Source: Nitrospinota bacterium (GTDB lineage Bacteria; JADFOP01; DATKYB01). Taken from it: a stretch of DNA of 13,503 nt. The notes beneath the pieces were generated by a model that saw only the letters and a list, made by a program, of their open reading frames with translations, had not been told where the DNA came from and ran no database searches. A program made the position numbers and the translations under genes. The stretch is from assembly GCA_035528715.1 (NCBI GenBank), contig DATKYB010000111.1:1-13503 (forward strand), in the 5' to 3' direction. This document shows, piece after piece, positions 6,518-13,503 of this stretch. Every line of letters begins with the position of its first letter. The stretch's first letter is position 1.

Positions 6518-6892
6518 TTAAAGAGAGAGGTCCTGAGGAAAATAGACGAGATGGGAATTACATATACAGTCAGAAGACCCGAATTTTGGTACGCGTATCC
6601 TCGCACCCTTTATCTTAGCGATTTTTTTATTGATTAAACACTCCCCTCCAGCTCTCCAAGGATAAATCTTTATATCTTCAATCTTACCAAATCTAAGAAA
6701 ATAATCGATATGCCAGTAAAGTTTTTTCTTTTTTCTCTTGTGTCTCTCTAATCTTGCTAGAAGATTTTTCTTCGCTCTGCCAGTATAAATATAATAACCT
6801 GGTGAAAATATAAATATTCCGAGTCTTCCCACAGAAATTTTTTTCAATCTACCTAATCTAATTTTAAGGTTATAGATTCCTCTATCCTTCAT
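6518..6892 (-). CDS. GIY-YIG-like DUF123 protein
   Basis: A 124-residue protein matching the DUF123 branch of the GIY-YIG-like fold (PF01986). It shows GIY at 5-7, YIYTG at 34-38, RLERH at 47-51, HIDYFL at 61-66, GECLI at 83-87 and the family hallmark FGSSDCICNSHL at 104-115. In some organisms this domain is fused to endonuclease III (Nth), suggesting a DNA-linked role, but its activity is not settled. Here it stands alone. Its ATG lies inside the end of the lytic transglycosylase gene (11-nt overlap) with no convincing SD, so it is probably translated by coupling as the last gene of the nagZ operon. The wall-enzyme neighbours do not explain a nuclease-like protein. The bidirectional terminator follows 22 nt after the stop. 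Confidence 0.85.
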   Translation of the reverse strand: MKDRGIYNLKIRLGRLKKISVGRLGIFIFSPGYYIYTGRAKKNLLARLERHKRKKKKLYWHIDYFLRFGKIEDIKIYPWRAGGECLINKKIAKIKGARIRVPKFGSSDCICNSHLVYFPQDLSL

Positions 6893-9086
6893 TTTTATAA
6901 ATCATTTTGTAATTATTATAGTTTCTCAAGATACTCTTTACATAGTTCCTCGTTTCAAAATAAGGAATTTGCTCAATAAATACTTCGATATCTTTTCTAT
7001 ATTTTTCTTTAAACCATTTCTTAACCCGTTTTTCTCCTGCATTATAACTGGCAAGAGCAAGAACTAAATTTCCATCAAACTCCTTCAGGAGATCTCCAAA
7101 GTATCGAATCCCCAGCGATATATTGATATCTGGCATAAAGAGCATATCTTTGTTGAATTTTTTTACTTTTAGTTTTCTTGATATCATCTTTGCAGTGCTT
7201 GGCATCAGCTGCATAAGCCCCATCGCCCCTGCCCTAGAGATAATTTTAGGATCAAAGGCACTTTCTTGTCGGATCATCGCTAAAATGAGATATGGCTCAA
7301 GACCATTATTTTCTGAATGAAGTTTGATGATTGGCCAAGGAGTCTTTGGGTAATAGATCCGCCAGAATCTTTTCGGAAGGCTTTTTATCTCTTCTTTTGA
7401 GAGGCTTATATAGATATCATTCAATTTTTTTATGGCTTGAATATAAGACCTGGATTTGTAGTACACATCACTTAAAAGAAAGAGATATCTGGGCTCTCTT
7501 GGAAATATCTCTGAGAGAATATCAACCTCTTTACTGGCATCTTTAAAAAATCCTAAAGCTACCAACTCGCTCATCTTTTTGTAATGATATCTTTCCCATT
7601 TTTTTAACGGGGGAGATTTTATGAGCTGTTTTGAATTGATGGCAACAGTTTTTTTAAAGAGAGGAACAACAGGAGAAGAAATTTGTTTTTTTAGAATTTT
7701 TTCAAGCCGCTCTTTCCCTGCATAAGCATAATAGGTATAGGGATACTCTTGAAGGAGATCTTTATATATAGATATTGCCTGGTCTATATCATTAAGTCTT
7801 TCAGCGCTCCTTCCTTTCCAATAGAGGGCTTTACGTGCAATTTCTGGATTGAAAGAGAAATCTTTTTTAATAGGATTAAAATGATCATAGGCATTTTTAT
7901 ATTTCTTTAACAGATAATAAATCCAGCCCTTTTCCCATTGAGCCTCTTTAGCAAGTTCTCCTTTGGGGAAATCAGTTCTGAGTCTTGTGTAGAGTTTTAG
8001 AGATTTTTTATATTTTTTTTCTTCTTCTGCTATTCGAGCAAGAACATAGAGTCCCTTTTCAGTCCATTCATTTTTGGGATACTTCTTTATGAGTTTCTTC
8101 AGATATTTCTCTGATTGAGGAATAGAACCTTTATTCCAGTAAATTCTGCCAATTCGATAATATGCTATGGGTACTTTTGTACTTTTGGGATATTTCTTGA
8201 TAAAATTTTCTAATATTTTAATGGCTTTATCTTTTTCCTCCATTTTTGAAAATGTAATGCCCAAGAGGAAAAAAGAGTCTTCACCAATATCTCCTCCTTG
8301 TTTAATAAGGACCTTTAGTTCATCTATGGCTTTTTGATAATACTTTGCCTCTATGAGGTTTTCAGCTCTTCTATATTGCTGTGAGGGTAAAAATAAGGAT
8401 TCGGGATATTTCAATCTATCTTTAATTTCTTCCATTCTCTGAAGGGAAAGATCTGCTAGGGGGTCTTGTGGAAAATCAATATAAAGCCTTTGATATGTGG
8501 AAAAAGCTTTTTTAAAATTATCAATTTTTTCAAAGGAAACCCCCAGGTTGTACAAGGCTTGTATAAACTCCATTTCTTCTTCATATATATTCTTTTCTAT
8601 AAATTCCTGATAATATTTTGAGGCATCCTTATAATCATTAAGAAGAAAATGAGTTTGAGCTAATTGATACAAAGCATTTGGCCTCAGCCGACTGGAGGGA
8701 TAAGATTCTAAGAATATCTTTAAAGATTCAATCTTTTTTTCATATTCTCCTTTCTCTCCCCATATAGTAGAAATATTGAATTGGATATAGTCATTAAGTT
8801 GAGGATATCTTTTTTTTGATTCTCTATAAAACATGAGGGCATTATCCAGATCTCTTGTTTGAAGGTAACAATAACCCAGAAGATAAAGAGAACGACCAGC
8901 CCAGGGCGTATGAGAAAATCTGTCTTTGAATATGAGAAGTTTATCAATAGCATTTGTATAATTTTCTTTTTCAATTGCACCTAGAATTTCCTTAAAAAAA
9001 AGCTGGGGGTTCTCTTTTCCAAATAGTTTCTGGGTAAGATTTAAAGATAAAATTAAAAAAATAATTATGAGATATTTTTTCTTCAT
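6882..9086 (-). CDS. TPR-containing soluble lytic transglycosylase (SLT family)
   Basis: A 734-residue exported wall enzyme, somewhat longer than E. coli Slt70 (about 645). Residues 1-23 form a signal peptide (MKKKYLIIIFLILSL...). Residues about 25-570 are an all-helical array of TPR-like units, visible as repeated A-x-x-x-Y/F ... YP units such as KNYPKS- and KKYPKN-type turns. The C-terminal SLT domain begins near 583: catalytic Glu608 in RQESAF, GAMGLMQLMPSTA (620-632) and SYNAG (680-684). Such enzymes cleave the MurNAc-GlcNAc bond of peptidoglycan to give 1,6-anhydro-muropeptides. Those are what NagZ, encoded just upstream, processes after uptake. The ATG shares its A with the nagZ stop (TGATG), a coupled pair. 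The long TPR region may bind partners or wrap around glycan as in Slt70. Confidence 0.92.
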   Translation of the reverse strand: MKKKYLIIIFLILSLNLTQKLFGKENPQLFFKEILGAIEKENYTNAIDKLLIFKDRFSHTPWAGRSLYLLGYCYLQTRDLDNALMFYRESKKRYPQLNDYIQFNISTIWGEKGEYEKKIESLKIFLESYPSSRLRPNALYQLAQTHFLLNDYKDASKYYQEFIEKNIYEEEMEFIQALYNLGVSFEKIDNFKKAFSTYQRLYIDFPQDPLADLSLQRMEEIKDRLKYPESLFLPSQQYRRAENLIEAKYYQKAIDELKVLIKQGGDIGEDSFFLLGITFSKMEEKDKAIKILENFIKKYPKSTKVPIAYYRIGRIYWNKGSIPQSEKYLKKLIKKYPKNEWTEKGLYVLARIAEEEKKYKKSLKLYTRLRTDFPKGELAKEAQWEKGWIYYLLKKYKNAYDHFNPIKKDFSFNPEIARKALYWKGRSAERLNDIDQAISIYKDLLQEYPYTYYAYAGKERLEKILKKQISSPVVPLFKKTVAINSKQLIKSPPLKKWERYHYKKMSELVALGFFKDASKEVDILSEIFPREPRYLFLLSDVYYKSRSYIQAIKKLNDIYISLSKEEIKSLPKRFWRIYYPKTPWPIIKLHSENNGLEPYLILAMIRQESAFDPKIISRAGAMGLMQLMPSTAKMISRKLKVKKFNKDMLFMPDINISLGIRYFGDLLKEFDGNLVLALASYNAGEKRVKKWFKEKYRKDIEVFIEQIPYFETRNYVKSILRNYNNYKMIYKNEG

Positions 9087-10102
9087 CAGCTTAAATATCT
9101 TTCTTTAAGCTTTAAAATCCTTTCTAAAGACCTATCTATTATACTAAGAGGTATTTCTTTTTTTTCTATAGAGCTTATAAGTCTTTCATAAACCTTCATC
9201 TGATTTTTTGAATGTTGAGATATCAAGAGGATATCAGTCCCTGCATTCTTTGCAAGAAGAGCTGCTTCTTCTATATTGTAACTTTCTGTAATACCCTTCA
9301 TTACTAAATCATCACTTATAACTACTCCTTTGAATTTAAGTTCTTTTCTCAATAAGTCATGAATAATCCTTTTTGAAAGGGTAGCCGGATATTCTGGATC
9401 GACTCCTTTATAGACTACATGGGCGGTCATGATAGTATCCACTAAATGATGGATTGCGGCTATAAAAGGCTTGAGCTCAATATTTTTAAGCCGAACCAGG
9501 TTATGCTCTAATTTGGGTAAGGTCAGATGAGAATCCAAAGAGGTGTCTCCATGTCCTGGAAAGTGCTTTGCTGTGGTTATTACCCCCTCACGATGAAGCG
9601 CTTCAATTGCGGCAACACCCATCTTGACAACGATACCTGGCTCTTTTCCAAAGGCTCTGTCCCCAATAACAGGATTTTTTGGATTCGTATCTATATCCAA
9701 TACAGGTGCTAGGTTCATATTAATACCAACAAGCTTTAATTCTCTTGCTGTTCTCCTAAAATAAGACTTAACGAGGTCAATAGATCCTATTTGACCTAAT
9801 AATCTCGCAGGAGGAAAAGGAGGAATAAAATCTTTTAGACGGGAGACCCGTCCGCCTTCCTGGTCAACAGCTATAAAAAGAGGGGTTTTGGCAGGAAAGG
9901 ATCTGCTTACTTCTTGAAGTTCTCTGCATAAAGAAGTGGTTTGATGTTGGTCAGTCAGATTGTCCTCGAAAAGGATCACCCCTCCTATATAAAAATTTTT
10001 TATAAGCTCCTTTGTCTTCTGATTAAGAGACTTTCCCCTAAAACCTATCATAAGGAACTGACCGGCCTTTTCCTTCAAGGTCATCTTTTTTAAATCAAAC
10101 AT
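9086..10102 (-). CDS. nagZ: Beta-N-acetylhexosaminidase NagZ (GH3)
   Basis: A 338-residue GH3 enzyme of standard NagZ length without a signal peptide, so cytoplasmic. It removes GlcNAc from GlcNAc-1,6-anhydro-MurNAc (muropeptides) during peptidoglycan recycling. Visible motifs: VDQEGGRVSRL (79-89) for substrate binding, LAPVLDID (131-138), KHFPGHGDTSLDSH (179-192) with the mobile-loop acid/base pair D190 and H192, and the nucleophile Asp264 in VISDDL (261-266). All key residues are present. It is first in an operon with the lytic transglycosylase (TGATG overlap) and the DUF123 gene. The start at 10102 has only a weak upstream SD; the ATG at residue 7 is an alternative. It is divergent from the PgaB-like gene across a 139-nt gap. 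I found only a weak promoter match for it (TTGCCT, 17 nt, TACATT on the minus strand, 10145-10173). Confidence 0.93.
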   Translation of the reverse strand: MFDLKKMTLKEKAGQFLMIGFRGKSLNQKTKELIKNFYIGGVILFEDNLTDQHQTTSLCRELQEVSRSFPAKTPLFIAVDQEGGRVSRLKDFIPPFPPARLLGQIGSIDLVKSYFRRTARELKLVGINMNLAPVLDIDTNPKNPVIGDRAFGKEPGIVVKMGVAAIEALHREGVITTAKHFPGHGDTSLDSHLTLPKLEHNLVRLKNIELKPFIAAIHHLVDTIMTAHVVYKGVDPEYPATLSKRIIHDLLRKELKFKGVVISDDLVMKGITESYNIEEAALLAKNAGTDILLISQHSKNQMKVYERLISSIEKKEIPLSIIDRSLERILKLKERYLS

Positions 10103-10178
10103 CTCAAAATAGGCCTTTTTATTCTAATTAAAATATAGAATTTAAATGTAACATAGGTTCCCTATAGAGGCAAGTTTA

Positions 10179-10207
10179 TTGACTTTTCAATCTATTTCTG
10201 ATAATTA
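10179..10207 (+). promoter_or_regulatory. Promoter for the PgaB-like hydrolase gene
   Basis: -35 TTGACT (10179-10184), then either GATAAT at 10200-10205 (15-nt spacer) or TAATTA at 10202-10207 (17-nt spacer) as -10. Transcription would start about 30 nt before the ATG at 10242. A short palindrome ATAGG-TTC-CCTAT (10153-10165) lies just upstream, between this and the divergent nagZ gene. Confidence 0.5.
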
Positions 10208-10241
10208 ACAAAACTTCTAATCTCTTTGAGGTCAGACTCAA

Positions 10242-11495
10242 ATGTATGATAAAAGAAAAAGATATCGATTAGTGATATCACTACTGTTATCTCTTTTCTT
10301 ATTATTTCCAACCTCTTTAGTCTGTAAGGATATTATCTTAGAAGAACCAGCTATCAATGTAGATAAAAGGACGGTAAAGACCATCTCTCATAAGAGAGAT
10401 AAGGATATGTTGGGTGTTCAAATCCCTTTTATTGAATCAAAGAATCTTTTGGAATTTGAGAGAAGTTTAGGCGAGCTTAAGGATTTGGGAATAGATACTT
10501 TAATCGTAAGGGTCTTTCAAAATAAAGGAGACAGGAATCACAGATTGGTAAAAAATAAGAGAAGGACAGGGATTTACTTTAAATCCTCAGCTGCTCCTGT
10601 TTTGGAGGATATCCTACAAGATTTAGTAAGGATTGCCCGTAAAAATAATATGAAGATTTATGCATGGATGAGTACGAGGTCATGCGATTGGTTAATATCT
10701 GAAAATAAGGAATTGAGGGATTATTACTATGATTTTAATAAAAGAAAGATACTGCGTTCTCATAGATTAAACCTCTTTAAGAATGAGGCCAAAGATTATT
10801 TGAAAAGACTTTATGTTGATCTCGCAAGATACGATATTGATGGAATCCTCCTTCAAGATGATTTGATTATGAAACATAATGAGAGTTTTAGCCCTGAGGC
10901 AAAAGCCGAATTTTTAAAAAAGTTTGGATACAACCTTCTTCCTGATAAAATGTATAAAGAAATTCATAGGGATTATAGGGGAAAAATTGATAAATATAGT
11001 TATAGGGATGAGTTCTGGACATGGACTGATTGGAAGAGCCACTATATAGTGAGTTTTTTACAAGATCTCATATTTTCTACCAAGAAAATAAATCCAAAAC
11101 TAAAATTTATAATCAATTTATACTACGAGACAATAAGTGATCCCGAGAATGCTAAAGCTTGGTTATCTCAGGACCTTGAAAAGATAAAAGGACTTAATCT
11201 CGATTATTATTCTTTTATGTTCTATCACCGTCAGATAAAAAAGGAGCTAAAACTCTCTCTTAATGAGTTAAAAGAATTTTTAAAAAATTTAACAAAAAGA
11301 GCAATTGCTAGAATTGGTGACCCCAAAAAGATCATTTTCAAAATACAGGTTTTTGATTGGGATAACAAAAGTAAGATTTCATCCGAAGAGATAAGCAATA
11401 TAATAAGTGTTCTCAGATCATCAGGAGCAGGTAATTTTATCTTTTTTCCAGAAATTAAAAAAGAAGAATTAGACAGCCTTAATAAAATCTTATAA
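10242..11495 (+). CDS. Exported glycoside hydrolase-like protein resembling the PgaB C-terminal domain
   Basis: A 417-residue exported or membrane-anchored protein. Residues 10-28 are a hydrophobic signal sequence ending in SLVC; Cys28 could suggest a lipoprotein, but Val at -1 is not a canonical lipobox. The body looks like a TIM barrel: VQIPFI (59-64), GIDTLIVRVF (83-92), IYAWMSTRS (139-147), DIDGILLQDD (198-207), FIINLYYET (289-297), DYYSFMFYH (321-329) and GNFIFFP (397-403). The DGILxxDD segment followed by SFSPEA resembles the C-terminal domain of PgaB (PF14883, GH153), which cleaves partially de-N-acetylated poly-beta-1,6-GlcNAc; the acidic pair D206/D207 aligns with the catalytic region there. 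The PgaB deacetylase domain is absent. SD GAGGT (10228-10232) is 9 nt from the ATG. It has its own likely promoter and no pga genes beside it. A different substrate is possible. Confidence 0.72.
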   Translation: MYDKRKRYRLVISLLLSLFLLFPTSLVCKDIILEEPAINVDKRTVKTISHKRDKDMLGVQIPFIESKNLLEFERSLGELKDLGIDTLIVRVFQNKGDRNHRLVKNKRRTGIYFKSSAAPVLEDILQDLVRIARKNNMKIYAWMSTRSCDWLISENKELRDYYYDFNKRKILRSHRLNLFKNEAKDYLKRLYVDLARYDIDGILLQDDLIMKHNESFSPEAKAEFLKKFGYNLLPDKMYKEIHRDYRGKIDKYSYRDEFWTWTDWKSHYIVSFLQDLIFSTKKINPKLKFIINLYYETISDPENAKAWLSQDLEKIKGLNLDYYSFMFYHRQIKKELKLSLNELKEFLKNLTKRAIARIGDPKKIIFKIQVFDWDNKSKISSEEISNIISVLRSSGAGNFIFFPEIKKEELDSLNKIL

Positions 11496-11513
11496 AAGGT
11501 AATAAAATTTGTT

Positions 11514-11533
11514 AAAAAAATTATAATTTTTTT
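11514..11533. repeat. Perfect 20-bp AT palindrome
   Basis: A7-TTATAA-T7 is fully self-complementary. It lies 19 nt after the stop of the PgaB-like gene and just upstream of a TATAAT box (11550-11555). It has no G/C pairs, so it is weak as an RNA terminator; it may be a protein-binding or bent-DNA site, or chance in AT-rich sequence. Confidence 0.4.
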
Positions 11534-11549
11534 GTTGATTACATTTTTG

Positions 11550-11555
11550 TATAAT
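11550..11555 (+). promoter_or_regulatory. Candidate -10 box for the fumarase-sdh cluster
   Basis: A perfect TATAAT 43 nt before the fumarase alpha ATG. At the expected -35 place there is only a T-run overlapping the AT palindrome, so the call rests on the -10 alone. Confidence 0.4.
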
Positions 11556-11597
11556 GTATACTTTATATTATTTGATGTCATAAATGGGAGATTTCTC

Positions 11598-12440
11598 ATG
11601 AGAAGCATAAAGGTTCAAAAGATTATAGAAGCTGTTAAAAAGATATGTATTGAGGCTAATTATCTCTTAGGTCCGGAAGAATTAAACGCCCTCGATGAAA
11701 GTATATCAAAAGAAGAATCAAAAACCGGTATTGAAATATTAAAACAGATCAGGATGAATGCTGAGATAGCTAAAAAGGAAGATATCCCTATCTGTCAGGA
11801 TACAGGTTCTGCCGTATTCTTTGTCGAAATAGGTCATGATGTTAAAATCGAAGATGGTTCATTAAATCATGCAATTAATGAGGGGGTTCGCCAGGGATAC
11901 AGAGAAGGTTATTTGAGAAAATCAATATTAAAAGACCCGATTGAAAGAATAAATACAGGAGATAATACCCCGGCAATCATTCACTATAGTCTTGTGGAAG
12001 GTGACAAACTAAAGATTATCCTTGATGCAAAAGGTGGAGGGAGCGAGAACATGAGCAGGCTAAAAATGCTAAAGCCCTCTGACGGAAAGGATGGAATCAA
12101 GGATTTTGTCATCGAGGCAGTCAAGTTAGCAGGAGCCAATGCTTGTCCTCCTTTAGTGGTAGGGGTAGGTATAGGTGGTAATTTTGAAAAATGCGCCCTT
12201 CTGGCTAAAAGCTCTCTTCTCAGACCCCTAGGAAAACCCAACAAAGATCCGAAAATAGCCAGCCTGGAAAAAGAACTATTAGAAGAAATTAATGGTCTTG
12301 GTATAGGTCCTCAGGGTTTGGGAGGGAGAATAACCGCTTTGGCTGTACATGTTGAGACATATCCCTGTCATATTGCAAGTCTTCCTGTTGCTGTTAATCT
12401 CGACTGTCATGTCCACAGGCATAAGGAGATAATATTGTGA
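11598..12440 (+). CDS. Class I fumarate hydratase, alpha subunit
   Basis: A 280-residue alpha subunit of the two-subunit, [4Fe-4S] class I fumarase/tartrate dehydratase family, which interconverts fumarate and L-malate in the TCA cycle. Visible signatures: ICQDTG (65-70) with cluster ligand C66, GDNTPA (121-126), KGGGSENMSRLKML (145-158), NACPPLVVGVGIGG (181-194) with C183, and PCHIASLPVAVNLDCH (256-271) with C257 as the likely third ligand (C270 the alternative). The cluster is oxygen-labile in this class. The ATG at 11598 is preferred: GGGAG (11586-11590) lies 7 nt upstream. The frame is open further back to a TTG at 11532, but that would add a hydrophobic, unrelated N-terminus and no SD. 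The beta subunit follows 10 nt after the stop. L-tartrate dehydratase cannot be excluded from sequence, but the sdh neighbours favour fumarase. Confidence 0.93.
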   Translation: MRSIKVQKIIEAVKKICIEANYLLGPEELNALDESISKEESKTGIEILKQIRMNAEIAKKEDIPICQDTGSAVFFVEIGHDVKIEDGSLNHAINEGVRQGYREGYLRKSILKDPIERINTGDNTPAIIHYSLVEGDKLKIILDAKGGGSENMSRLKMLKPSDGKDGIKDFVIEAVKLAGANACPPLVVGVGIGGNFEKCALLAKSSLLRPLGKPNKDPKIASLEKELLEEINGLGIGPQGLGGRITALAVHVETYPCHIASLPVAVNLDCHVHRHKEIIL

Positions 12441-12450
12441 GGTTTAAAAA

Positions 12451-13008
12451 ATGTCAGAAATTATAAAATTATCACCACCTCTGAGAAACGAAGATATTCA
12501 AAATTTGACCATCGGAGACAGGGTTGAAATTACTGGAAAAATCTTTACTGCAAGGGATGCAGCACATAAAAGAATGACAGAGGGTTTAGATACAGGAAAG
12601 GGATTACCTTTTGACATAAAAGGTCAAATTATTTACTTTGTTGGACCAACCCCAGCAAGGCCAGGGAGGCCTATTGGATCAGCTGGTCCCACAACGAGTT
12701 CTCGAATGGATTTGTATTCGCCAAGATTGATTGAGATGGGACTCAAGGGAATGATTGGGAAGGGCTGGAGGTCAAAAGAAGTCATTGATTCTATGGTAAG
12801 GTATGGATGTATATATTTTGTTGCAGTAGGAGGCGCAGGAGCCCTTTTATCTCGATGTATAAAAAAATCAGAAGTTATTGCTTACGAAGACCTTGGTCCA
12901 GAAGCAATCCATCTTTTGGAAGTTGAAAATTTTCCTGTTATCGTCGTAAATGATATGAAAGGAAAAGATCTCTATAAAGAAGGTACAGAGAAGTTTGCTA
13001 GGAGATAA
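12451..13008 (+). CDS. Class I fumarate hydratase, beta subunit
   Basis: A 185-residue beta subunit, equivalent to the C-terminal half of E. coli FumA/FumB and of usual length. Key segments: ARDAAHKR (34-41), FVGPTPARPG (63-72), the catalytic-loop motif GPTTSSRMD (79-87), GKGWRS (103-108) and VAVGGAGAL (124-132). With the alpha subunit it forms the active site and carries the conserved Thr and basic residues that bind and deprotonate the substrate. SD GTGAGGT overlaps the alpha stop, 7 nt before this ATG, so the pair is cotranslated in similar amounts. sdhC begins 5 nt after its stop with an AGGAGA SD inside this gene's end, putting consecutive TCA steps (succinate to fumarate to malate) in one operon. 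Confidence 0.93.
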   Translation: MSEIIKLSPPLRNEDIQNLTIGDRVEITGKIFTARDAAHKRMTEGLDTGKGLPFDIKGQIIYFVGPTPARPGRPIGSAGPTTSSRMDLYSPRLIEMGLKGMIGKGWRSKEVIDSMVRYGCIYFVAVGGAGALLSRCIKKSEVIAYEDLGPEAIHLLEVENFPVIVVNDMKGKDLYKEGTEKFARR

Positions 13009-13013
13009 AATTT

Positions 13014-13388
13014 ATGAGATATAAATGGCAATTGGGTGGAATATCCTGGGTATTACACAGAATCACTGGTATAGGGATCACCCTTTTTCTATTGATCCAC
13101 ATACTAGAGGTAAGTAGTCTATTAAAAGGCTCAGAAGCCTTTAATCAGGCAATGGAGTTTATCCAACAACCAATTTTTGTGCTTGGTGAGATAGCATTAT
13201 TGGGAGCAATTATATATCATTCTTTGAATGGCATCAGGATCCTCATCATAGATTTTGGAAAAGGTTCGCTTTACCAAAAGAAGCTTTTTTGGGCCTTTAT
13301 GGTAGCAGCAATTATTCTTTTTATCATTGGGACTCTCCCTGTTTTACACTTATTAACAGAATCGTTTCCTGGAAGATTATCTTCTTGA
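13014..13388 (+). CDS. sdhC: Succinate dehydrogenase cytochrome b subunit SdhC
   Basis: A 124-residue inner-membrane anchor of succinate dehydrogenase (complex II), which passes electrons from succinate to quinone. Three hydrophobic spans are visible: about 18-36, 55-80 and 93-113. WVLHRITGIGI (12-22) holds the family signature S/W-x-x-HR-x-TG, with the Arg near the quinone site. IIYHSLNGIRILIIDFG (66-82) holds the probable heme b axial ligand His69. The layout GxxWxxHRxTG with separate C and D subunits resembles actinobacterial-type and other C/D-type complexes more than the single-chain Bacillus type. SD AGGAGA (13000-13005) is 8 nt from the ATG. sdhD starts 14 nt after the stop. Confidence 0.9.
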   Translation: MRYKWQLGGISWVLHRITGIGITLFLLIHILEVSSLLKGSEAFNQAMEFIQQPIFVLGEIALLGAIIYHSLNGIRILIIDFGKGSLYQKKLFWAFMVAAIILFIIGTLPVLHLLTESFPGRLSS

Positions 13389-13402
13389 TGGAGTGTTAAT
13401 AT

Positions 13403-13503
13403 ATGGATTCAATATACAGAAGATCGAATGAGCAGGGTTCTTTTGAATGGATTTCTCAATGGATATCAGGGATTATACTGTTAGTACTGGTTTTTGTCCA
13501 TTT
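13403..13503 (+). CDS. sdhD: Succinate dehydrogenase membrane anchor SdhD (3' partial)
   Basis: An ATG at 13403 opens a frame that runs off the right edge, giving 33 full codons. The protein begins MDSIYRRSNEQGSFEW, then ISQWISGIILLVLVFVHF, the start of a first membrane span ending in a His, as in SdhD subunits (usual pattern W-x-x-xR-x-S/T-G/A followed by the span). SD GATGGAG (13387-13393) is 9 nt upstream. The position right after sdhC makes the call likely. Where homologues usually have Arg just before the span, this has Trp (codon 20, TGG). sdhA and sdhB should follow beyond the window. Confidence 0.75.
   Translation, partial: MDSIYRRSNEQGSFEWISQWISGIILLVLVFVH

Noticed and set aside
11532-11597. 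A 22-residue hydrophobic N-terminal extension of fumarase alpha from a TTG
   Set aside because: It reads through the promoter-like region, has no SD and would put a membrane segment on a cytoplasmic enzyme.
1-13503. Defence island, CRISPR array, prophage or transposon
   Set aside because: No repeat-spacer pattern, no transposase, integrase or phage structural genes and no terminal repeats are visible; the helicase-nuclease fits a housekeeping repair family better than a defence system.

Overview
The window is AT-rich, densely coded, bacterial chromosomal DNA with short intergenic gaps and canonical Shine-Dalgarno (SD) sites. The gene content points to a Gram-negative, probably anaerobic or facultative bacterium. 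The indicators are an Slt-type lytic transglycosylase with NagZ, a bactofilin, an exosortase-associated small protein (TIGR04073-like), a Desulfovibrio-style single-cluster ferredoxin, a two-subunit class I (Fe-S, oxygen-sensitive) fumarase and a C/D-type succinate dehydrogenase anchor. A Desulfobacterota ('deltaproteobacterial') or similar uncultured lineage fits best, but this is inference. There are no tRNA or rRNA genes, CRISPR arrays, transposases, phage genes or integration signatures. All genes look intact apart from the two cut by the window edges.

Layout. (A) nt 1-5245, plus strand: a tightly packed run. A large DELH-box helicase joined to a DEDDy exonuclease (an MrfA-MrfB fusion, its 5' end off the window) overlaps rimI by ATGA. 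A bactofilin-TM-TPR fusion follows with no gap, then an unrecognised secreted protein. (B) nt 5246-5679, minus strand: a small exosortase-associated exported protein with its own terminator, a consensus promoter and a roughly 110-nt leader containing a hairpin. (C) nt 5911-6441, plus strand: a small zinc-ribbon protein, then a monocluster ferredoxin with a near-consensus promoter. A bidirectional terminator follows. (D) nt 6518-10102, minus strand: an overlapping operon nagZ - TPR/SLT lytic transglycosylase - GIY-YIG-like DUF123 protein. (E) nt 10242-11495, plus strand, divergent from nagZ: a protein resembling the C-terminal glycoside hydrolase domain of PgaB without the deacetylase domain. 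(F) nt 11598 to the right edge, plus strand: fumarase alpha, fumarase beta, sdhC and the start of sdhD, a TCA-cycle cluster that presumably continues into sdhA/sdhB.

Functional themes. Genes for envelope and wall work dominate the middle: bactofilin scaffold, lytic transglycosylase, NagZ recycling, a PgaB-like hydrolase and an exosortase-associated protein. The left end is a DNA repair nuclease plus a ribosomal protein acetyltransferase. The right end is central carbon and electron-transport metabolism. I do not see a clear new defence or mobile system. The most unusual items are the two domain fusions (helicase-exonuclease and bactofilin-TPR), the stand-alone PgaB-C-like hydrolase, the wall operon that ends in a nuclease-like gene, and an Arg-to-Trp change at a normally conserved position in the visible part of SdhD.
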